DNA of 64,000 nucleotides from Paenisporosarcina quisquiliarum_A (GTDB lineage Bacteria > Bacillota > Bacilli > Bacillales_A > Planococcaceae). The stretch covers positions 62,001 to 126,000 of the forward strand of contig NZ_JBHZRU010000009.1 in NCBI RefSeq assembly GCF_043641925.1, given 5' to 3'. A model generated the notes under the pieces. The model did no database searches and was not told the origin of the DNA. It worked only from the letters and a program-made list of their open reading frames with translations. Position numbers and translations under genes: made by a program. This document shows positions 34,542-43,601 of the stretch, piece after piece. How positions within the stretch are numbered: the stretch's first letter is position 1; each line of letters begins with the position of its first letter.

Positions 34542-35837
34542 TCAATTGAGTTCATGGGTAGCTTCATTCAAACCGTCGGCAATGCTTGCCACTTGTGCAG
34601 AAGCACTTGAAATTTCCGCGATTACCGAACTGAAAGAATCAATTTCTTTTTCAATTAAATTATTTTGCTCTTTATTCAGAAGCATAGATTTGATAATTTC
34701 TTTAAAAGCTTGATTTGTTTCATTCATAATAGTGGATCCATTTTGAATGATTTCCTCTACTTCAAAGACAGAAGCTGAAACGTTACTTACTTGAATGTTT
34801 GTTTCAGTAATCAATTTGGATACATCTAGTATGGAATTTTTTGTTAGGTCTGATAACTTACGTATCTCATTTGCAACTACGCTAAATCCTTTTCCATACT
34901 CGCCAGCTCGGGCTGATTCAATGGAAGCGTTCAAAGCTAAGAGATTCGTTTGCTCGGAAATGGACTTAATTATAGAAATGACTTCAAAAATCTGCTTTGA
35001 TATTCGTTCTAACTCATTAGAGTTTAGGATGATTTTCTCCACACTTTTTTTAGTGAAGTCTAAACTTTCCTGAGATTTTTGTAAGTGAATCATCCCATTG
35101 TTTGAATAGGTTTCAGCTTGGATGGATAATTCCGAACCGTGTTTGGCTAAATTTACAATAGCAACAGATTGACCTGTCAAATATTCAATGGAAGCACTGG
35201 TTTCTTCAGCAATTGCAGCAAGTTCTTCAGCAGTAGTTCCAACTTGTTTAATTTTATTTCTTTTTTCTTCTTGAAGTCTACGATGATTTTCCATCTCTTC
35301 CTCATAGGCTTCTAAAACTAATTGCTGTTCTAAATTCAATAATTTACTCACTGATTTGACAGAGTTAACGAAATCCACTCTATTCTCAATTTGTCTATCG
35401 AATAGGTCTACCAAAGAATTTAATAGGTTTTGAAAAGCACTAATATACCATTTTGTATTTAACCCAACTTTTACGTGCACATGAGCAATTTTTATTCTTT
35501 TTCCAATAAATTCTTCCTCAATGATACCTGTGAAGAGTTCTAGTATATGTTTTTTAAAGGTCATTTTTAGCTTGTCCACAGAACTAAATGTATCAATAAT
35601 CAGTTGCAAATTAGGTTGTTTCGTAATGTTTTCATAAAACTGATTTACAATGAAATCGATATGATCTGTAACAATTGGCTCTAGCTCTTTTATAAAGGTT
35701 AAATCTGATTCAGTAAGAGAAATAACATCTATTTGTCTAGCCAATTCACTTCCTGGAGGAATGTCAAAATGAATTTGATTAGCTAAACTTTTCTCAGTTA
35801 AAGTTTGATGTTTTTTTAATTTCATTTGAAACAGCAT
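34542..35837 (-). CDS. hemAT: Heme aerotaxis transducer HemAT (globin-coupled MCP)
   Basis: A 431-residue soluble sensor. Residues about 30-180 form a globin domain; the proximal heme ligand is probably His121 in HVHVKVGLNTKWY, and Tyr68 is a candidate distal residue. Residues about 200-425 are a methyl-accepting signalling domain with the hairpin tip ISEQTNLLALNASIESARAG then EYGKGFSVVANEIRKLSD. There is no membrane segment. It senses oxygen (or NO or CO) and signals to CheA. It starts 19 bases after the stop of the GGDEF-EAL gene, so they are probably one operon. GGGGGT precedes ATG. Confidence 0.92.
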   Translation of the reverse strand: MLFQMKLKKHQTLTEKSLANQIHFDIPPGSELARQIDVISLTESDLTFIKELEPIVTDHIDFIVNQFYENITKQPNLQLIIDTFSSVDKLKMTFKKHILELFTGIIEEEFIGKRIKIAHVHVKVGLNTKWYISAFQNLLNSLVDLFDRQIENRVDFVNSVKSVSKLLNLEQQLVLEAYEEEMENHRRLQEEKRNKIKQVGTTAEELAAIAEETSASIEYLTGQSVAIVNLAKHGSELSIQAETYSNNGMIHLQKSQESLDFTKKSVEKIILNSNELERISKQIFEVISIIKSISEQTNLLALNASIESARAGEYGKGFSVVANEIRKLSDLTKNSILDVSKLITETNIQVSNVSASVFEVEEIIQNGSTIMNETNQAFKEIIKSMLLNKEQNNLIEKEIDSFSSVIAEISSASAQVASIADGLNEATHELN

Positions 35838-35856
35838 TTAATTTACCCCCAGGTAA

Positions 35857-38028
35857 TCAATTTTCTATTACTTTATTTAAGATGGAATCAGGAAATGGTG
35901 AATGTAAAACATCCTCAAACAAGTGGAAATCTCTTTTGTTTAATAAAAGTTCACTAATCGTTTCAACGTCTTTAGGATTTAAATAATAATAGCCTTGCAT
36001 GAAGTCACAACCTATTTCATTTAAAAAGAGGTGTTGGGAATTCTCTTCAACGCCCTTAGCTGTTACACATACCTCTAAATCATGTGCGAGGTTAACAATC
36101 GATTGTATGATCTTACGGCTTTTTGGTTTTTTATCAATGTCTTGAATGAACTTTTGATCCATTTTTATCAAATCAATTGGAAATTCTGATAAATAATAAA
36201 GGGATGAGGATCCAGTTCCAAAGTTATCAATTGAAATTTTAACGCCAATTTCCTTCAACTCTTTTAATTTAACTGCCGTTTCCTCAGGATTATGCATTAA
36301 AAGACTTTCCGTAATTTCAAGCTCCAAGAATTGAGGTTCAACTTCATATTCTGTAAGAAGCCTTGCTAAATTTTGAACTAAATCATCTTGCTGAAAATGA
36401 CTCTTCGATAAATTAACAGCAATTGCAATAGGGGGTAACCCCATATCTAACCACTTACGGAGCTGCTCGATTGCAGCTTTTAATACCCAATCACCAATAG
36501 TGGAATTTAAACCGTTTTCCTCTGCTATGGAAATGAAATCTTCTGGCTGTATTAACTGACCATCCTGTGTTTGCATTCGAATTAAGGCTTCTAATCCTTG
36601 AATCCCACTTGATGGATGAATTCTCGGTTGATAATGCAAGACAAACTCATTATTTTCGATAGCTTGTCTAAGGATCGAATTAAATTCCCACCGTTGAAGT
36701 GATTGATTTCGTAAGTGAAATTCGAAGATTTGATAATCATTTTTAGTGTTGTGTTTCGCACAATACATAGCTAAATCAGCGTTTTTTATAAGTTCTTCAG
36801 CTTCAAAACCATGCAATGGAGCATACGCAGCTCCAACACTCATGGTGACAAAAAACTCTTTTTGCTGAATTAAAAATGGTTTTTTAATATGATTCACTAA
36901 TTCAGAGCAACGTGATTCTAACGCATACTTCGAATCAATTGTAGGGATAGCTAATACAAACTCATCTCCACCTAAACGAGCGAGGGTTTCACCTGGTTTT
37001 ACGAGTTCTTGCAGTCGCATTGAAACCATTTTCAAAAATTCATCCCCAGTTTGATGGCCTAATGTATCATTAATCATTTTAAAATTGTCCAGGTCGAATA
37101 ATATAACAGTTGGCATTTGCAAGTCAGTGCGGTCTGATAACATTCGAGTTAGTCTCTCGTTAAGGAGTCTGCGGTTCGCCAAGCCTGTTAATGAATCATG
37201 GTAAGCCATATGGGTAATTTTCTGTTCCACGTGTTTTCTTTGTGTGATATCTGTTCGGATCGCAACATATTGATAAGGTTTCCCGTGCTCATTCAGGAAA
37301 GGCACAATGGTCGTGTCTACCCAATACGATTCTCCGTTTCGATTTCGATTCTTTAATTCCCCACGCCAAACCTTGCCGCAACTAATTGTGTCCCACATTT
37401 CCTTAAAGAACTGTTTGGAATGATGACCCGAGCTCGTAAAACTGTGTTTTTTACCAATTAGAACTTCACGAGAATAACCTGAAATTTTGCAGAATGTTTC
37501 ATTGGCATAAACGATTTCGCCATTCACATCCGTAATTGTTACCAAGGTGGATTCATCTAGTGCGAATTTTAAATCTGCTAAATGTCTTAACGTTTCTTTC
37601 AGGCGAGTTTCCGTTTTTCTTTGCATCGTTATATTTTGAGAAATTCCACTGATACGATTTTGAGTGATATGTGTTTCATGAATTGTCACAAGTACATGAA
37701 TAATGGATGATTTTGAATCAATTAGTTTGTATTCAAAGCTATCGATATATTCGGTGACGGTGGCATTGAGTAAGTGATGAAATCGATGCATTTTACCTTG
37801 ATCCTCGGGATGAACATAGCGTTCAATATAATCGGACAGAAAGAATTTTTCGTTAATTTCACCCACTTGATACCCCATCATTTCAATATGTTCCGCACTT
37901 AAATTTAATATTCCAGTATCAAGTTCTAGTTCCCACACGCCCAATTTTGCCAGTTTTAATGCGGTTGAATATTTAGTCTCGCTCATTGTTAAAGGAGCTG
38001 TATCACTGATTGGTGATTGAATATCCAT
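35857..38028 (-). CDS. PAS-PAS-GGDEF-EAL cyclic di-GMP protein with a degraded EAL site
   Basis: A 723-residue soluble protein: PAS domains at about 25-140 and 150-265, GGDEF at 275-435 with intact GGDEF motif (353-357), and EAL at 450-700. The GGDEF part should be an active diguanylate cyclase; the inhibitory RxxD site is replaced by KxxE (344-347). In the EAL part Glu480, Asn539, Glu571, Asp601, Lys622 and Gln678 are kept, but the second aspartate of the DDFGTG motif is Asn602 and the glutamate of AEGVE is Lys658. Those positions match RocR Asp296 and Glu352, so phosphodiesterase activity is probably lost. It lies in an operon with hemAT. Confidence 0.9.
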   Translation of the reverse strand: MDIQSPISDTAPLTMSETKYSTALKLAKLGVWELELDTGILNLSAEHIEMMGYQVGEINEKFFLSDYIERYVHPEDQGKMHRFHHLLNATVTEYIDSFEYKLIDSKSSIIHVLVTIHETHITQNRISGISQNITMQRKTETRLKETLRHLADLKFALDESTLVTITDVNGEIVYANETFCKISGYSREVLIGKKHSFTSSGHHSKQFFKEMWDTISCGKVWRGELKNRNRNGESYWVDTTIVPFLNEHGKPYQYVAIRTDITQRKHVEQKITHMAYHDSLTGLANRRLLNERLTRMLSDRTDLQMPTVILFDLDNFKMINDTLGHQTGDEFLKMVSMRLQELVKPGETLARLGGDEFVLAIPTIDSKYALESRCSELVNHIKKPFLIQQKEFFVTMSVGAAYAPLHGFEAEELIKNADLAMYCAKHNTKNDYQIFEFHLRNQSLQRWEFNSILRQAIENNEFVLHYQPRIHPSSGIQGLEALIRMQTQDGQLIQPEDFISIAEENGLNSTIGDWVLKAAIEQLRKWLDMGLPPIAIAVNLSKSHFQQDDLVQNLARLLTEYEVEPQFLELEITESLLMHNPEETAVKLKELKEIGVKISIDNFGTGSSSLYYLSEFPIDLIKMDQKFIQDIDKKPKSRKIIQSIVNLAHDLEVCVTAKGVEENSQHLFLNEIGCDFMQGYYYLNPKDVETISELLLNKRDFHLFEDVLHSPFPDSILNKVIEN

Positions 38029-38235
38029 TTTAATTAACTACCTCATCCCCGAGTTTTATATGAATATAGTAATATTACCTATAATTTGCTGATATAGATG
38101 TGATAAAAGTCACGAATTCAGTGCTTTAAGTCAATTAATAAGTAAAAGGGAGACTTTCTAGAAAATCCATTTATGATTCACCCAAATGAATGATTTGAAT
38201 ATGATGAATGGATAAGATAGGAGGGAACTAAATAG

Positions 38236-38817
38236 GTGAATCCGTTCAATTGTTGGTATACTTCTTGCTTTAGTCTGCAAGATCTTGGCTTACAAAATGA
38301 AATGCGATTGCTTTGGGAACAACATGTTTACTGGACTAAATCAGCTGTTCAAGCTTTAATTATGAATTCGGCGAATAAAGAACAAGTACTCAATAGGTTG
38401 TTACGAAACGCAACCGATATGGGTACAATTTTAATCCCTTATTACGGGAAAGTGAGAGCAGATGAATATAGTGCTTTAATTAAGAGTCATTTAACTATTG
38501 CTGCTGATTTGGTAGGTGCTGCTATAAAAGGGGATAATGAGGCTTTTAACAAACTCAATGAACAATGGCTACAAAACGCTGCGGATATCGCTCAATTTTG
38601 GAGTGCCATAAACCCTTTTCTCTCAAAAAGTGAAACCGAAGAAATGTTCATCAATCATTTAGATTTATTGAAAGCTGAAGTTGTATATTTAATAGAAAAA
38701 GATTATTCAGCGGCAATAGACTTATTTGACGAGATTGAAATTCAAGCCCTTCACATGGCAGATGAATTTTCATTAGCCATGATTAAACAGTTTTCGTATC
38801 CAGCCTATTATATGTAG
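38236..38817 (+). CDS. Helical-bundle protein of unknown function
   Basis: A 193-residue soluble, all-helical protein. It belongs to a Bacillales family with LWEQHVYWTKSAVQALI, NRLLRNATDMGTILIPYYG, SHLTIAADLVGAAIKGDN and NAADIAQFWSAINPFLS; some database entries of such proteins carry unsupported enzyme names. Repeated aromatic and His positions (QHVYWT, KSHLTIAA, INHLDLLKAE, ALHMADEF) could bind a metal, but this is speculation. The start is GTG 38236, with ATAGGAGGGA about 11 bases before it. Confidence 0.6.
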   Translation: MNPFNCWYTSCFSLQDLGLQNEMRLLWEQHVYWTKSAVQALIMNSANKEQVLNRLLRNATDMGTILIPYYGKVRADEYSALIKSHLTIAADLVGAAIKGDNEAFNKLNEQWLQNAADIAQFWSAINPFLSKSETEEMFINHLDLLKAEVVYLIEKDYSAAIDLFDEIEIQALHMADEFSLAMIKQFSYPAYYM

Positions 38818-38820
38818 ACA

Positions 38821-38847
38821 AAAACCTTCCACGTGAAGGTTTTTTAA
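38821..38847 (+). terminator. Terminator after the helical-bundle gene
   Basis: AAAACCTTCACG-type stem: AAAACCTTCC and GGAAGGTTTT-like arms meet at ACGTG, followed by TTTTTT. Confidence 0.8.
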
Positions 38848-38970
38848 TTGGCATTTTAAAGAGATCTTATTGCGATATGCCAAATTAGAAGTCACTACGC
38901 ATACCATCAAAGCACTGATAAGTTTTGGATTCATTGCCAAGAGGAACAATATAGAGAGGGAGGGATTTGC

Positions 38971-40278
38971 GTGAAAACGGATGTGTTTATAACAGGTGGT
39001 GGGATTGGTGGACTCACTCTTGCTTTAAAGTTAGTTAAGGCAGGAATTGATGTCGTGATGGTGGAGAAATTACCGGGAAAGCAACCCGTTTATAAAGGGG
39101 AGTTATTACAACCCAAAAGCATGCAAATTTTCGATGGGCTACAAGTATTTGAAGAGGTCACTTCTCAAGGACAAATCATTGAAGTTCTCGATTTAATCGA
39201 GCTTTCTAAAACCCTTAAGGTAAAAGATCAATCATTTATGGATTATACGGTTATTCCGGGGAAGTACAATGCTGCCTACATGATTCATCATGAAGTGTTA
39301 AAGGGGATTATTCGAACGAAGGCTGAAAGCTACTCTAATTTTCATTACTTTAGTGGATCTTCTTGTAAATCCATTGACGGTAAGGTTGCGACTGTTCAAA
39401 AAGGGAAAGAACAATTTGACGTCGAAGCCTCATTTTTCATTGGAGCTGAAGGACGAGCTTCCGTAACGAGACAAGCAATGGGCATTAAAGTTGAGCCGAT
39501 AAAATACAATCATCATTTTATAACCGTTACCTTTCCAAGACCTACAAACTTTGTAGGAGGGCAAATTTTCTCGAGTTATAACCGATTCTTAGGGTTATTT
39601 CCATTACCGAATGATGAAGTACGTTCGGTTTATTTAATTCCAGCAGGGGATTACAAAAAAATTAAAGAAAAACCAATTGATCATTTTCATAAATTATATA
39701 CAGAGCTTGCACCTGCAATCGATGGATACGTACAAAAATTAGTGGATTGGTCTAAAATTCAATTGATGATTCCGATTATGTATCATGCTGATACGTATGT
39801 AAGTGGCAACATGGCGATTATCGGAGATGCCGCACATGCTGTTCACCCAATGGCTGGAGAAGGAATGAACATGGCCATTCAAGATGCTGATATTCTAGGC
39901 GAGTTACTGGTAGACATGTATAAACAACAAAAGTTAAGTCCGGAAAATTTAAATCAATATGAAGAGGTTCGAAAAGAGCGAGCCGATTATTTAATCCAAT
40001 TAAGTCATTTGTCTGCACTGGCTTATTCATTTCCATTTCAACCAGTAAGTTGGTTGCGAAGCAAAACGTTTGAGCGCATGGAGGAAGATCCGGTTCTTCA
40101 TTTTAAACAAATGTTAAATGTTTCAGGTCTTGGTATGTGGAAAGAATCGGTTAGAGACCGTTTCATACAAGGCGGTATGATGCCAACTAGGAAGAAAGAG
40201 TTACCTAAAGAACAAAAGGAAATGAAACTTTTTACTGCAGAAGATGATTACCCATGGAAGTGGCGTGGGCTCCGCTAG
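38971..40278 (+). CDS. FAD-dependent monooxygenase (PHBH/UbiH type)
   Basis: A 435-residue flavoprotein hydroxylase. GGGIGGLTLALKLVKAGIDV is the FAD-binding GxGxxG, FFIGAEGRASVTRQAMGI is the DG-type motif with EGR, and AIIGDAAHAVHPMAGEGMNM is the second FAD motif. The family hydroxylates aromatic rings, including quinone precursors. The start is GTG 38971 with AGGGAGGGA upstream. A SAM methyltransferase gene lies 72 bases downstream with no terminator, so hydroxylation followed by methylation of one compound is likely; the compound is unknown. Confidence 0.85.
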   Translation: MKTDVFITGGGIGGLTLALKLVKAGIDVVMVEKLPGKQPVYKGELLQPKSMQIFDGLQVFEEVTSQGQIIEVLDLIELSKTLKVKDQSFMDYTVIPGKYNAAYMIHHEVLKGIIRTKAESYSNFHYFSGSSCKSIDGKVATVQKGKEQFDVEASFFIGAEGRASVTRQAMGIKVEPIKYNHHFITVTFPRPTNFVGGQIFSSYNRFLGLFPLPNDEVRSVYLIPAGDYKKIKEKPIDHFHKLYTELAPAIDGYVQKLVDWSKIQLMIPIMYHADTYVSGNMAIIGDAAHAVHPMAGEGMNMAIQDADILGELLVDMYKQQKLSPENLNQYEEVRKERADYLIQLSHLSALAYSFPFQPVSWLRSKTFERMEEDPVLHFKQMLNVSGLGMWKESVRDRFIQGGMMPTRKKELPKEQKEMKLFTAEDDYPWKWRGLR

Positions 40279-40350
40279 CACATCGGAAGGTTTACGTGAA
40301 TCTGCTAACGTGTATGTAAATAGTAGAGATAAAAATGGGAGGAATTACGA

Positions 40351-41343
40351 ATGATTGATGTTATGAAAATGCTTAAAGCGCGTATGTGGATGAAGCGAAA
40401 TGTCCCATTTTTATATTCTTGGCATGCCTATGTAGGATATGAACTAGATTTATTTAAAGCGTTTGAACGAGGAGTTTCGATTGAAGACGTTGCAGATGCC
40501 TATCAAATTGATGAACAGCTACTCAAACAATGGGTGAATGTCGGAGTGTCTATTGGGCATTTAAAGGCAATGAGTCGGTCACGGTATCGCACAGGATCCA
40601 TGTGGAAATTGCCACGTCCAAAAGATGAATCTACTTCAGGTGTCATTTTGAAAGAAATGATGGAATTACATATACCGAGTCTACTTAATTATCCAGATAT
40701 GATGAGAGAAAAAAAGAGAAATCATTTCGACTCTGAAAAACATGCGGATACAGTTGCAAAAACGAGTCGTTTACTCGAGGTCATCGCACTTCCAAAAATG
40801 GCTAAGTTATTGAAACAAAACGAAGAACAACATGTTTTAGATATTGGGTGCGGTGAAGGTGGCTACATCAAACGACTGGCAGAACGTTTTCCAAAGTCTC
40901 AATTCCAGGGAATTGAAGTGAGTGAAACCGTGGCAAAAACGGCACAAAAAATGACTGAGTCGCTAGATAATGTGGAAATAGAACAAGCTGATTTATGGGA
41001 GTTTGAACCGAACAAGAAGTTTGATACTATTTTCATGAACAATATTATTCATTATATTCCTGGGGAACAGCGACAGGATTTATTTAATCGTTTAAGTGAA
41101 TGGTTGAAGGATGACGGTGTATTATCGGTCGTAACACCAATATCAGGTGGACAAAGTAGTCCGCCATTTGTAGCAGCCTTTGATAGCTTTTTCCACTCCT
41201 TTGAAAATCTTCACTCATTACCAGAAAAAGAAGAACTTGCTGAATGGGGAGAAAAAGCGGCATTAACCAACCTAGGTATTCAAACAGTTATTCGAGAAGG
41301 TAGCTGGTATATTGTGCAATACAAAAAAACCTCTAGTAACTAA
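40351..41343 (+). CDS. SAM-dependent methyltransferase with N-terminal winged-helix-like domain
   Basis: A 330-residue protein. Residues 1-110 (GVSIEDVADAYQIDEQLLKQ...) look like the dimerisation/winged-helix part of small-molecule O-methyltransferases. The catalytic part holds VLDIGCGEGGYIKRLAERFP (SAM motif I), QGIEVSE and FDTIFMNNIIHYIPG. It probably methylates the product of the adjacent FAD monooxygenase. GGGAGGA precedes ATG. The terminator overlaps its last codons. Confidence 0.82.
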   Translation: MIDVMKMLKARMWMKRNVPFLYSWHAYVGYELDLFKAFERGVSIEDVADAYQIDEQLLKQWVNVGVSIGHLKAMSRSRYRTGSMWKLPRPKDESTSGVILKEMMELHIPSLLNYPDMMREKKRNHFDSEKHADTVAKTSRLLEVIALPKMAKLLKQNEEQHVLDIGCGEGGYIKRLAERFPKSQFQGIEVSETVAKTAQKMTESLDNVEIEQADLWEFEPNKKFDTIFMNNIIHYIPGEQRQDLFNRLSEWLKDDGVLSVVTPISGGQSSPPFVAAFDSFFHSFENLHSLPEKEELAEWGEKAALTNLGIQTVIREGSWYIVQYKKTSSN

Positions 41344-41355
41344 ACTAGAGGTTTT
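41329..41355 (+). terminator. Terminator hairpin, copy 1 of a duplicated pair
   Basis: ACCTCTAGTAACTAAACTAG then AGGTTTT. The same hairpin, with one loop change, occurs at 41797-41822. Confidence 0.85.
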
Positions 41356-41372
41356 GGTATGTACATAAATAC

Positions 41373-41534
41373 GCTGATTTCCATTGCAGCGGACGCTTTC
41401 CGCGGGCACGACCTCAGCCGCTTCACTTGCTCCTGCGATTACTCGTCGCAAATACAAAACCATTCGCTCTGCTCGCTGCAGGGTCTTCGGTTCGCGCTGT
41501 TCCCGCCGGAGTCGCCGCCTCCATTTCAATCAAC
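41373..41534. repeat. Dispersed repeat R1, copy at 41.4 kb
   Basis: The left end is CTGATTTCCATTGCAGCGGA then CGCTTTCCGCGGG, and the right end is CCGGAGTCGCCGCCTCCATT then TCAATCAAC. The interior is GC-rich relative to its surroundings. It lies in the gene-free gap 41344-41833 between convergent genes. Confidence 0.78.
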
Positions 41535-41574
41535 TGAATTTCTTATATATACATAACACCTATTTAGTAGAACA

Positions 41575-41722
41575 GTGATCAGCTATTTCTGAAGACCTGC
41601 GGAAAAACAAAGCTCGCTAGACCCCACAGGCAACGAGTAACCGTAGGAGCATAGGTATAGGTGTTTAACAGCCGAAAAGGCTAGCGTTTCGTCCGCGGAA
41701 AGAGAAAGAAATAGCTGATCAC
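41575..41722. repeat. MITE-like element with perfect 15-bp terminal inverted repeats
   Basis: GTGATCAGCTATTTC at 41575-41589 is exactly complementary to GAAATAGCTGATCAC at 41708-41722. The 148-base element has no reading frame of note. Inside, CTAGCGTTTCGTCCGCGGAA echoes the GGACGCTTTCCGCGG part of repeat R1. No clear target-site duplication is visible. Confidence 0.7.
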
Positions 41723-41796
41723 ATTTTTTAATCAATTTTATAAATAAGAACTTGAATTTAATCCTATTTTTAAATATCTTCTGTCTAAAAACTAAA

Positions 41797-41822
41797 ACCT
41801 CTAGTAATTAAACTAGAGGTTT
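41797..41822 (-). terminator. Terminator hairpin, copy 2 of a duplicated pair
   Basis: ACCTCTAGTAATTAAACTAG then AGGTTT, lying just downstream of the minus-strand yfkK gene. See 41329-41355. Confidence 0.8.
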
Positions 41823-41833
41823 GTCAGAATAAG

Positions 41834-42055
41834 TTATTTTCGTAACGAGCCAATTTCTGAAGCAATAGCTTGCATTTCACTTGGACTGAAGGACTCACGC
41901 TTCATAACCATTGTATATAAATAATGTAAATCTTCATAAGCTGACTCATCAAATGATTCGGCTCTCATAGCGTCAACATTCACCATGCGAAGTTTTTCTT
42001 TTATTTGTTCAATCATGTATTCCACATTTTCTTGTGATGGTTGTGTTAAATTCAT
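41834..42055 (-). CDS. yfkK: DUF1128/UPF0435 protein YfkK
   Basis: A 73-residue helical protein: NLTQPSQENVEYMIEQIKEK, LRMVNVDAMRAESFDESAYE and RESFSPSEMQAIASEIGSLR match UPF0435 over the full length. Function is unknown. GGCAGGAA precedes ATG. It is divergent from the YtxH-like gene. Confidence 0.88.
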   Translation of the reverse strand: MNLTQPSQENVEYMIEQIKEKLRMVNVDAMRAESFDESAYEDLHYLYTMVMKRESFSPSEMQAIASEIGSLRK

Positions 42056-42200
42056 TTTAAATTCCTGCCTTTCAAGCGGTATAGTTAATCATTTCATGAT
42101 GAGCATAGAAAGTCAAATTGATGAGTACCATTGTTTTAATATGTACATACTTGGGTATATTAAAACACAATTGATTTTTACAAATAGGAGGTAATTTTTT

Positions 42201-42608
42201 ATGAAGGAAAGCATGTTAGTTAAAGGGATTTTATTTGGTGCAGTAGCAGGAGCGGGAATTAGTTTATTAGATCGTACAACACGTGAAGATGTGAAATACA
42301 GACTTAATAATTTATCATCAGATATTAAATATTATTCACAAAACCGCGAGGATTTTAAATTAAAATTACAAGAAAAAGCCGATAAAATACAATCTGTGTA
42401 CAATCAATTTTCTCGTGACGCTCAATACCTATCAGGTAAAGTGGACGAGCTAAAAACACTATCTCCACAAGTTAAGACGTTAGTGACAGATACAAAAGAA
42501 GCTTTTGTGCATTCGAAAGAGGAGTACAAAACAATTGTGAAGGAAGATGAAGAGTTCACAATGCCAGTATTACCTGAGCATGTGTATGAAGAAAAAAATT
42601 CTCTATAG
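42201..42608 (+). CDS. YtxH-like protein
   Basis: A 135-residue protein that begins with a short glycine-rich hydrophobic segment (GILFGAVAGAGISLLDR), followed by a long, charged helical tail (residues 25-110) that may form a coiled coil. This is the YtxH layout, a general-stress-type membrane-associated protein of unknown role. AGGAGG precedes ATG. The YihY-family gene starts 15 bases later, so the pair is an operon. Confidence 0.7.
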   Translation: MKESMLVKGILFGAVAGAGISLLDRTTREDVKYRLNNLSSDIKYYSQNREDFKLKLQEKADKIQSVYNQFSRDAQYLSGKVDELKTLSPQVKTLVTDTKEAFVHSKEEYKTIVKEDEEFTMPVLPEHVYEEKNSL

Positions 42609-42623
42609 AAGGGATTTGGTTCC

Positions 42624-43601
42624 ATGGAGAACAAAGACCAACCAATTAAACCAAGAGGAAGTCAAAAATCGAGTTCCTCTTTTAATTTTTTAAGTAAGCT
42701 AAAAATGATGCAATTTAAAAAGAAGAAGACAGATCCTGATTATCCTTTTGATGTCACTTCATCAAAAGGATTCTTTAAGGAATTACTTGCACGTATTCAA
42801 CATGTTGATGTCACCGCACTCGGTGCGCAACTAGCCTTTTTCTTTTTACTTTCATTATTTCCATTGTTAATTTTCTTGGTGACATTACTACCATATCTAA
42901 ATCTACAAGAAGATCAGTTATTTCATATATTGCGTACATATGCACCTGGCGAAGTATATACCTTAATTGATGGGACGTTAGATGAAGTTCTGTCAGATCG
43001 CAATGGGGGATTACTTTCAGTGGGTATTATAGCGACGATTTGGTCGGCTTCAAATGGAATGAATGCTTTGATTAAGTCTCTAAATCGGTCATATGATTTA
43101 GATGAAACAAGACCCTTCTTTATTGCAAGAGGGATCTCCGTCATTTTCACGTTGTTACTTATTGTATTATTTGTAGTTGCACTCGCATTGCCGATATTTG
43201 GGGAACAGATTGGTACATTCCTGTTTTCTTACTTAGGGTATGAACAAGGATTCTTAGGTGTTTGGAATCAAGTTCGTTGGACGATTCCTCCAGTAATGAT
43301 CTTTATCGTCTTTATGTTACTTTATTGGATTGCACCGAATAAAAAATTGTACTTGAAGAGTGTCATTCCAGGCGCAATTTTTGCTACTGTAGGATGGATT
43401 GTTGTTTCTCTTGGTTTTTCTTTGTATGTTAGTAGCTTTGCTAATTATTCTGCTACTTATGGAAGTATCGGAGGAATTATTGTCTTGATGATGTGGTTGT
43501 ATTTCTCGGGGACAATCTTGATGGTGGGTGGACAAATAAATGCAGTGATGCAAGAACGGAAAGAAAAAATAGCTATGAAAAAAGCAGGAGCCGTCATATG
43601 A
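42624..43601 (+). CDS. YihY/BrkB-family membrane protein (YfkH-like)
   Basis: A 325-residue protein with a basic soluble N-terminus (residues 1-50) and six membrane helices. Family landmarks are TALGAQLAFFFLLSLFPLLI, IWSASNGMNALIKSLNRSYD, WIAPNKKLYLKSVIPGA and YGSIGGIIVLMMWLYFSG. It was once misnamed ribonuclease BN. The function is unsettled; transport or envelope roles are suggested. It lies next to yfkK as in B. subtilis, where yfkH is nearby. Confidence 0.85.
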   Translation: MENKDQPIKPRGSQKSSSSFNFLSKLKMMQFKKKKTDPDYPFDVTSSKGFFKELLARIQHVDVTALGAQLAFFFLLSLFPLLIFLVTLLPYLNLQEDQLFHILRTYAPGEVYTLIDGTLDEVLSDRNGGLLSVGIIATIWSASNGMNALIKSLNRSYDLDETRPFFIARGISVIFTLLLIVLFVVALALPIFGEQIGTFLFSYLGYEQGFLGVWNQVRWTIPPVMIFIVFMLLYWIAPNKKLYLKSVIPGAIFATVGWIVVSLGFSLYVSSFANYSATYGSIGGIIVLMMWLYFSGTILMVGGQINAVMQERKEKIAMKKAGAVI

